Shown here: positions 5,926 to 10,668 of the stretch, one piece after another
Layout: every line of letters begins with the position of its first letter
Numbering within the stretch: position 1 is the first letter of the stretch
Source of the DNA: Cryomorphaceae bacterium
GTDB lineage: Bacteria > Bacteroidota > Bacteroidia > Flavobacteriales > Schleiferiaceae
Direction of reading: 5' to 3'
NCBI GenBank assembly: GCA_002685435.1
Contig: NYXD01000141.1
Coordinates: 1 to 10,668 of the forward strand
DNA length: 10,668 nt
Position numbers and translations under genes: made by a program
The notes under the pieces: generated by a model
The model's input: only the letters and a program-made list of their open reading frames with translations
What the model was told of the DNA's origin: nothing
Database searches by the model: none

Positions 5926-6936
5926 ATGATATCAAAAAAAGAAATATGGTTTTGGCACAGTTGCTTTGCGAGCCTTCATTTATGGAACTCATTGATTTCA
6001 AGACGCTTCTTTTTTTATACGGTAAACAATCCGTCAATGTTTTATTCTGGTGCGTTTCTAAACAATAAATCGGAACTTTTAGGAAAGCTTCATCCCAGCA
6101 TTGTGCCAAAAGGCTTTTCTCATATTGGACGTATTGAGAAATTACCAGAAGAAGTGGATTTTCCGGTTATTGCTAAGCCCGAAATGGGAGTAACAGGTCT
6201 AGCAATAAAGAAGTGTAATAATCTTTTGGAGCTTAACGCCTACATGTCAACAGCATGTAACGAGTCAGTTCGAATCGAATCCTATATAGACCATGAGATG
6301 GAGTTCGGTGTTATGTTTTATTACTATCCCATAACAGGTAATTCGGAAGTCTCAATAATAGAAAAACGATACCCTAGGGTTATTGGCGATGGGCAGAGCT
6401 CTTTAGAGGAACTCATTGATAAAACCGCCTTAAAAAATCAATTTATACGCCTTGATGAGATTAAAAAAAGCTTTGAACGCAGCCTAGATAAAGTTCTGGA
6501 GAAAGGAGAGGTTGTTGTTTTAGATTATGTTGGAAACGCAAGTAACGGAAGCTCTTTTCATAGAATTAACGTACCCATGGACGACAGTAAAATTAAAAGG
6601 TTCCTTGTAGAGCATTTACATGTGCAAGCATCGATATGTTTTACACGATTGGATATTAAGGCGAATAGTCTCGACGATCTGTTGAACTGTGATTTTCTAA
6701 TAATCGAACATAATGGGGTAAAATCAGAGCCACTTAATATTTTTATAAAAGATGCAACGCTCATAAGTCGATATCGAGCATATAAACATCATTGGCGTTC
6801 TATGCGATTGATATCAGACGAGCAAAGAGCGTTAGGCCATCAAACCATTCCTTTCAATGAAGGTATTCGCGAGTTTTTTAAACAAAGGAAAAAGCTCAAA
6901 AACATCTCAGCAGTGATGTCGATTGAAAAGGAATAA
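5926..6936 (+). CDS. ATP-grasp domain protein, ligase of unknown substrate
   Basis: This 336-aa protein has the marks of an ATP-grasp carbon-nitrogen ligase, which activates a carboxylate as an acyl phosphate and joins it to an amine. FPVIAKPEMGVTG (79-91) carries the nucleotide-binding lysine and glycine loop, and IESYIDHEMEFGVMFYYYP (117-135) supplies the adenine and ATP contacts. RYPRVIGDGQSSLEELI (148-164) resembles the GDG block of cyanophycin-synthetase-like enzymes. Asp243, Glu261 and Asn263 (RLDIKA; IIEHNG) are the likely magnesium ligands. The N-terminal region (RRFFFYTVNNPSM, SGAFLNNKSELL) and the C-terminal HHWRSM segment match a Bacteroidota group often loosely labelled D-Ala-D-Ala ligase. 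I do not support that substrate. The gene stands alone. Lines sampled inside it run about 32-38% GC, lower than lines sampled in the oxidoreductase gene (42-60%). Confidence 0.85.
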   Translation: MISKKEIWFWHSCFASLHLWNSLISRRFFFYTVNNPSMFYSGAFLNNKSELLGKLHPSIVPKGFSHIGRIEKLPEEVDFPVIAKPEMGVTGLAIKKCNNLLELNAYMSTACNESVRIESYIDHEMEFGVMFYYYPITGNSEVSIIEKRYPRVIGDGQSSLEELIDKTALKNQFIRLDEIKKSFERSLDKVLEKGEVVVLDYVGNASNGSSFHRINVPMDDSKIKRFLVEHLHVQASICFTRLDIKANSLDDLLNCDFLIIEHNGVKSEPLNIFIKDATLISRYRAYKHHWRSMRLISDEQRALGHQTIPFNEGIREFFKQRKKLKNISAVMSIEKE

Positions 6937-7000
6937 TTTCCGGAGAGATTACCATATAAGCTCAGGCCTTGGGCGTTTATTATTGATACAGAAACGTTTT

Positions 7001-7408
7001 CTAAGCGAATCTTTTTTGCGACCAAGTAATGACTAATCCTAAGATCGCACCCATAACCGCGGACAATAATGCGTCTTTTAGAACGTAGTCGTAGGATACG
7101 ATATTGGTTACAGAGACCATTTGAAGGTCGACCATCAGCCAGAGAACAACGCTATAGATCGCACCAAAGATCGCACCACCTGATCCAGAAGTGATTTGAA
7201 GCTTTGGTAGCAGAATGATGAGCGCGATTAACTGTATTAGCCCAACAACTAATCCAGACACAAAATCAGGAGTTTCTCTTACTGCCTCAGGATATGCTTC
7301 GTACCAGCCCGCCATTTCTGGAAGAAAAACTAAGCTGCCAAATGCTGCGCCGAGTATGAAGAAGGTTATTAGTCCGAATAGTAATGAAATCAAAAATTGC
7401 TTATTCAT
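7001..7408 (-). CDS. Four-helix integral membrane protein, unknown function
   Basis: The product is 135 aa with four predicted membrane helices, at about residues 5-28, 48-68, 80-96 and 110-128. The first runs straight from the start (FLISLLFGLITFFILGAAFGSLVF) and looks like a real span and not a cleaved signal. Small-residue patterns such as GSGGAIFGAIYSVV and SAVMGAILGLVI suggest tight helix packing. The loop between helices 1 and 2 (PEMAGWYEAYPEAVRETPD) is acidic, and the tail is basic (SQKRFA). I do not recognise the family. It converges with the ATP-grasp gene (64 bp between the stops) and is divergent from the secreted protein at 7633. Confidence 0.78.
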   Translation of the reverse strand: MNKQFLISLLFGLITFFILGAAFGSLVFLPEMAGWYEAYPEAVRETPDFVSGLVVGLIQLIALIILLPKLQITSGSGGAIFGAIYSVVLWLMVDLQMVSVTNIVSYDYVLKDALLSAVMGAILGLVITWSQKRFA

Positions 7409-7632
7409 GATGTAAATACTTTAATTTTCAGGGTGAAATAGACGCGCTAAGAAGAAATCAGGGTGGATTCTTAAAACGGCGTGCACATTCATGCTATTTT
7501 AGCTATTTCTAAGATAAATTAAATTCCGTCGCCAAAATTTAGCGCATTGAAATTGAGTGATTTATACCAATATATGAACTTTATAATTGCTGTGAAATGA
7601 GAGTGTCAAAATATAAAACGACCAATTTTAAA
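7409..7632. other. Intergenic region between divergent genes, no clear elements
   Basis: These 224 bp should hold the promoters for the membrane protein (minus) and the secreted protein (plus). The stretch is AT-rich, particularly from 7495 to 7590. I saw no perfect TAnnTTTG element at a suitable distance on either strand, no strong hairpin, and no convincing small ORF. Confidence 0.5.
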
Positions 7633-8277
7633 ATGAGGAAGATCTTACTTTTACTATTATCTGTTCCGTGCCTCAGTTTCGCGCAGCTAGATGAAACAAA
7701 CAGCAGTTTAAAAACTCAAGATTTATCGACTTTGCAACTAGCGGATTATTATGTACCGAGAGGCCTTGATAGCATGGGCTCAGTGGACTTTGGGTCCAAT
7801 CCGCTGTATGAATACGTAGAACGCTACTATTATTATATTTTACCGCAGCTAGAAGAAGCAAGTGACCGATTTATAGGTGCGGATTCTTCAAGTTTTTCAC
7901 AAACGATTACTCAGGAATTTGAAGATGAGCTATTCTACACTCAAAAAACGGAAAGTAAGATGTTCATCTCTTCGGAGGGGATGGATGCGGAGATGGGAAG
8001 CATCGTAACGATTTTGAAATTTCCTAGGATGTCAACACAGAATTCTAAGAACGTAGTAGGAAATCTTGTTAAAGTGCATTCCTATGAGTACCCAGAGGGT
8101 GATTTTCCCGAAGGAATAGACGGTTGGGACCAGCAGGAAGTAGACCATTTAATTGAGGTTTGGACTTATGTGGATCCAAATCTAGCAGACAAGATGTTCA
8201 CTGTGTCGTTTACCATTATAAATAGCGGCGATACTACAACTATTTCCCGCCTATACAAATGGAGTATGGGGTGTTAA
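7633..8277 (+). CDS. Secreted protein of unknown function
   Basis: Starting at ATG 7633, the product is 214 aa with a clean signal peptide (MRKILLLLLSVPCLSFA/Q, cleavage near residue 17). An in-frame ATG at 7597 would add twelve residues in front of the signal, so I prefer 7633. The mature protein is acidic and soluble-looking. It has a tyrosine-rich run (YEYVERYYYYILPQLEEA), a glutamate-rich middle and the strand-like stretch EVWTYVDPNLADKMFTVSFTII. Its last residue is a lone cysteine (WSMGC). No catalytic motif, repeat or sorting tail is visible and I recognise no family. It is probably periplasmic or extracellular. It is convergent with the CotH-family gene. Confidence 0.78.
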   Translation: MRKILLLLLSVPCLSFAQLDETNSSLKTQDLSTLQLADYYVPRGLDSMGSVDFGSNPLYEYVERYYYYILPQLEEASDRFIGADSSSFSQTITQEFEDELFYTQKTESKMFISSEGMDAEMGSIVTILKFPRMSTQNSKNVVGNLVKVHSYEYPEGDFPEGIDGWDQQEVDHLIEVWTYVDPNLADKMFTVSFTIINSGDTTTISRLYKWSMGC

Positions 8278-8292
8278 ACGTTTTACCATACT
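8263..8292 (+). terminator. Weak candidate hairpin overlapping the stop codon
   Basis: AGTATGG (8263-8269) pairs perfectly with CCATACT (8286-8292). An inner TAAA (8275-8278) can pair with TTTA (8282-8285) after a 5-base bulge. It overlaps the stop of the secreted protein gene and lacks a T tail, so a terminator role is tentative. Confidence 0.3.
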
Positions 8293-8362
8293 TGCGACCA
8301 TAAGCGAGATAGTTTTTTGCACTTCTCAAATTGGTGCCAAAACGAGAACGGTAGGGCGGAAT

Positions 8363-9769
8363 TCAACTTCCCCAAACCATCACTTTTTCCACGCTGCCGT
8401 CGTCGTACATGATGATCAGTGGGATGTCTGTTCTGAATTGGGTTTCGCGACCAATAAAGTCGACAATTTTAATGATTTGGCGCTCTGGTTCGATGGGCAA
8501 TTCATCGCAAGGAGGCTCTAGGTTCCCTATCCAGTCTACCTGGCTAAGACCGCTTGTGATTCGCTCGTCTAGATATTCAGCGAGCCCCTTTTTCACATGA
8601 GTACCGTAACTATTGTCAAGAGCGTCTAAGAAATCTGAAAACTGGAATCCGTAATCTTTGCGGTAATAGGTATCGGATTGCACAGCACTTTTAATCATGT
8701 TCTGTTGTGCCAGTAAATCGGAATACCAATTCGAGGTATCTAAATCCGTAAGTAGGGTGTCGAGGTACGCATTAAAGACGTCTTTGTAATAGGGGATTTC
8801 AAGAAGACGTTCAACGAGCGGACGGTTGGTCTCGTGCCATTCGTTAAGGTCTCTACTGGCCCAGTCTATACCAAACCAATCAATCCCGAAGGTATTGTCC
8901 AGATCGTATTCAATGAAGACGAACTTCCCGTTGGAAGGTTGGCGGTAGAGGTAAAAGTTATTCTTGTTGTATGCGTGGCCGTCCCAATGTCCTATTATGA
9001 TTTCTGCTGCCAATGTTTTAAGGTAATGGTTGACCTCAAAATTACGCTCCATGTAACAGGGGAAATCGGCATCGTTGAGGTTGTTTAGGGAGTCTAGAAA
9101 CGAGATGAATGCGCCGTAATCATTTGAATCTTTGTTGGTTTTTAGCTCGTAAACGCCTTTGTAGGAATTTGCGTTTGCGCCCCAATAATTCAAATCTGCA
9201 CCCCAGCTGGCTTTGTATAAATTTCCCTGATCATCCTCCATAAATCGCTTTTGAAGAAACTCATCGTCTATGTGTTCTACATTAAGGTAAACGCCCCTGT
9301 AAGCTCCATTTATAAAGAGTTTCACAAAGCTCGTTCGCGATGCAATAAGGCGGTGTCTTTGAAGAAAATAAAGACTGGTCCAGTACCGCAATAGAGAAGG
9401 ATCATTGTGCTGGCCAACGAGGTTCATTTTTTCGATGCCCTTGAATTTTTGCCCCGTGGTGTATTCATTAAAAGAGACTTTAAAACCCTTCTTTTTTGCA
9501 TTACGAGAGGTGTTGCCTCGAACTCGAAACCCTACATTTTGAATGGTATCTGAAAAGGAGGCACTTTCATAACGAAATACCCCAGGAAAGTGATGGTCAC
9601 TAAACAGACTGTCTCCCAGCAATGTATTGAGATCGCTTTGAGAGACAGTGATATGTACTTCTGCAACTTCGCTTTGTAAAAAGGCTTCATTGTTTTCTGG
9701 ATGAACACAAACTTGTCCCATCAAAATTATGGGAAACAGGAGGGTTAGGAAATAATAAGGGATGCGCAT
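8363..9769 (-). CDS. CotH kinase-family secreted protein with type IX-like C-terminal tail
   Basis: This 468-aa protein has an N-terminal signal peptide (cleavage near residue 18, LMG/Q) and a CotH domain. Spore CotH is an atypical protein kinase with a Mg/ATP-dependent fold. Bacteroidota relatives are usually exported and their targets are unknown. Visible motifs are GFRVRGNTSR (80-89) with the following KKKGFKVSF, RGVYLNVEHIDDEF (158-171), GNLYKA (182-187), GHWDGHAYNKNNFYLYR (260-276), and EYDLDNTFG (287-295). Asp263 and Asp289/Asp291 are the candidate catalytic and metal-binding residues. The last 40 residues (429-468) form a separate module with KIVDFIGRE, then PLIIMYDDGSVEKVMVW. This resembles the short C-terminal tails that mark type IX secretion cargo in Flavobacteriales. 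The CotH call is strong and the sorting-tail call is moderate. Confidence 0.9.
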   Translation of the reverse strand: MRIPYYFLTLLFPIILMGQVCVHPENNEAFLQSEVAEVHITVSQSDLNTLLGDSLFSDHHFPGVFRYESASFSDTIQNVGFRVRGNTSRNAKKKGFKVSFNEYTTGQKFKGIEKMNLVGQHNDPSLLRYWTSLYFLQRHRLIASRTSFVKLFINGAYRGVYLNVEHIDDEFLQKRFMEDDQGNLYKASWGADLNYWGANANSYKGVYELKTNKDSNDYGAFISFLDSLNNLNDADFPCYMERNFEVNHYLKTLAAEIIIGHWDGHAYNKNNFYLYRQPSNGKFVFIEYDLDNTFGIDWFGIDWASRDLNEWHETNRPLVERLLEIPYYKDVFNAYLDTLLTDLDTSNWYSDLLAQQNMIKSAVQSDTYYRKDYGFQFSDFLDALDNSYGTHVKKGLAEYLDERITSGLSQVDWIGNLEPPCDELPIEPERQIIKIVDFIGRETQFRTDIPLIIMYDDGSVEKVMVWGS

Positions 9770-9810
9770 TTGAAGCTAAGATACCTTTTGGTGATGAATC
9801 AAAAACGCTT

Positions 9811-9835
9811 AAATAATCTCGTCTTTAGATTATTT
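9811..9835 (-). terminator. Candidate terminator after the cysteine-rich lipoprotein gene
   Basis: AAATAATCT (9811-9819) and AGATTATTT (9827-9835) are perfect 9-bp inverted arms with a 7-base loop. Read on the minus strand, the hairpin comes 40 bp after the lipoprotein stop and is followed by AAGCGTTTTT, giving a T run as in an intrinsic terminator. The stem is AT-rich and so modest in strength. It would separate the lipoprotein from the CotH gene, whose start is about 40 bp further on. Confidence 0.6.
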
Positions 9836-9875
9836 CTTATCATTTGTAGCTTGTGTTGAAGCCAATCGTTCGCGA

Positions 9876-10292
9876 CTACTTCGACCCGAAAAATTGCGAA
9901 GAGCCATTCGCACCATCGAGAATAAAGAAAACTGTTTTACCGTTAAAACCGCCTTCTCCATTAACAGTGCCTCCCGTGCCTCCGTTATAATTAGGGATAG
10001 TAAACCCTGTTTCACCAGTAGTAGTCAAAACAAAAACACAGTCCGGTTGATTGGTCAAGCGAAGCTCATTAATCTCAGTGCCTTGTTCAATCGCAAGATC
10101 AAGAGGTCCTTCCGAAACCAGACCTCCCTGAGGGTCATAAGTTTTAATGACACCAACGTAAGTACCGTAAAATTTATCTCTTTGTTGAGTACTGCAATCG
10201 TCGCCTTCATACCAATCCTCACAATTTTCACGGGAACAATTGGTTAAGGTGAATGCAAAGAGGAGGACCGCAAAGGGCATTTTAATAATCAT
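9876..10292 (-). CDS. Small cysteine-rich lipoprotein
   Basis: The product is 138 aa. The N-terminal hydrophobic stretch ends in LTNCS, with the lipidated cysteine at about residue 19. Directly after it comes a compact cysteine cluster (CSRENCEDWYEGDDC), which resembles the CxDxYxGxxC pattern of EGF-like knots seen at the front of many Bacteroidota lipoproteins. The remainder starts with KFYGTYVG and looks like a small beta-sandwich with glycine-rich loops (YNGGTGGTVNGEGGFNG). It ends NGSSQFFGSK. It should sit in the outer membrane and might be surface-exposed. No enzyme motif is visible. It shares a strand with CotH but has its own terminator, and it is divergent from the truncated gene at 10322. 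Confidence 0.82.
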   Translation of the reverse strand: MIIKMPFAVLLFAFTLTNCSRENCEDWYEGDDCSTQQRDKFYGTYVGVIKTYDPQGGLVSEGPLDLAIEQGTEINELRLTNQPDCVFVLTTTGETGFTIPNYNGGTGGTVNGEGGFNGKTVFFILDGANGSSQFFGSK

Positions 10293-10321
10293 ATCTTACA
10301 AGTTATTCTAAAAATCTGGAG

Positions 10322-10668
10322 ATGGATAAAATAAAGGCTGCATTATTGATGATCATTTTCACTTGTTTTCTAGGAAAAGCCCAGTCGCGGTATACCTGTA
10401 CTTGTGAGTCGCAAAAAGGCCAATTTTATTCTGGGGAAAACATTAACGCATGTTTTCATGCCATCGAATTCGTGGACACACTCCTTTTTCCAACAAAAAT
10501 AAAGAAAGAGGGAAGCGGCAGTCAACTGATAAATACAGCATATCGATTTTCGAAACTACTACTGATAAACTATAGGTTGTCAGATTACATTATGACGATG
10601 AATCACGAACGATTTGGTCATGGATATAGGGCACTTCAGGCTCAGGGAAATATAATAGGAATCACCTA
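10322..10668 (+). CDS. Secreted protein with HExxxH motif, cut by the window edge
   Basis: A frame opens at ATG 10322 and runs without a stop to the end of the window, giving 115 residues plus two bases. It begins with a signal peptide (MDKIKAALLMIIFTCFLGKA/Q, about 20 residues). A cysteine-containing segment follows (RYTCTCESQKGQFYSGENIN, Cys26, Cys28), then a region that may be helical or membrane-associated (YRFSKLLLINYRLSDYIMTM). Next comes MNHERFGHGYRA, with His95, Glu96 and His100 spaced HExxxH. That could be a metal site of a zinc-dependent hydrolase or peptidase, but the rest of the protein is missing and the spacing is not the common HExxH. I do not recognise the family. The gene is divergent from the cysteine-rich lipoprotein with only 29 bp between the starts. 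Confidence 0.75.
   Translation, partial: MDKIKAALLMIIFTCFLGKAQSRYTCTCESQKGQFYSGENINACFHAIEFVDTLLFPTKIKKEGSGSQLINTAYRFSKLLLINYRLSDYIMTMNHERFGHGYRALQAQGNIIGIT

Noticed and set aside
6959..6980. Palindromic-looking CTCAGGCCTTGGG near the end of the ATP-grasp gene
   Set aside because: The symmetry centres on AGGCCT with no room for a loop, so it cannot form a useful hairpin.
9722..9729. Perfect minus-strand TAnnTTTG (TAATTTTG)
   Set aside because: It lies inside the CotH coding region at the signal peptide and has no downstream gene to serve at a sensible distance.

Overview
The window looks like a chromosomal stretch of a marine-type member of the Bacteroidota, probably order Flavobacteriales. 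This is an inference from several features. Many short secreted or lipoprotein genes have no Shine-Dalgarno sequence and AT-rich leaders. There is a DUF2490-like outer-membrane barrel, a CotH protein ending in a short type IX-secretion-like tail (GRE...YDDGSVEKV), and an EGF-like cysteine-rich lipoprotein. No rRNA, tRNA, CRISPR array, insertion sequence, integrase or phage gene was seen.

Layout, left to right: (1) the 3' end of an outer-membrane beta-barrel gene (+). (2) A lipoprotein of the proline iminopeptidase family (+), whose 3' end overlaps by 14 bp a convergent FAD-dependent (DAO-type) oxidoreductase (-). (3) The oxidoreductase is divergent from a polytopic DUF1624/HGSNAT-like acyltransferase (+), across a 65-bp region with a perfect 6+6 bp dyad. 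(4) A secreted PqqB-like metallo-beta-lactamase-fold protein (-), preceded by a possible 33-codon membrane peptide. (5) A leader region with direct repeats, three ATGAAAC copies and a start-spanning inverted repeat, then a small secreted beta-barrel-like protein (+) that ends in a strong hairpin terminator. (6) A solitary, AT-rich ATP-grasp ligase gene (+), convergent with a four-helix membrane protein (-). (7) A secreted protein of unknown function (+), convergent with the CotH-family protein (-). Upstream of CotH on the same strand is a small cysteine-rich lipoprotein with its own candidate terminator. (8) At the right edge, divergent from the lipoprotein, the start of a secreted protein with an HExxxH motif runs out of the window.

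Most genes are single transcription units in alternating orientation, so no multi-gene pathway or operon can be claimed. The shared theme is the cell envelope: of the thirteen genes listed, eight have an export signal or an outer-membrane barrel pattern, two are polytopic membrane proteins and one is a possible membrane peptide. I did not find convincing evidence of a new defence or mobile system. The most rewarding places are the orphan PqqB-like protein with its small upstream ORF, the structured leader at 5003-5092, the ATP-grasp ligase of unknown substrate, and the truncated HExxxH protein at the right edge.
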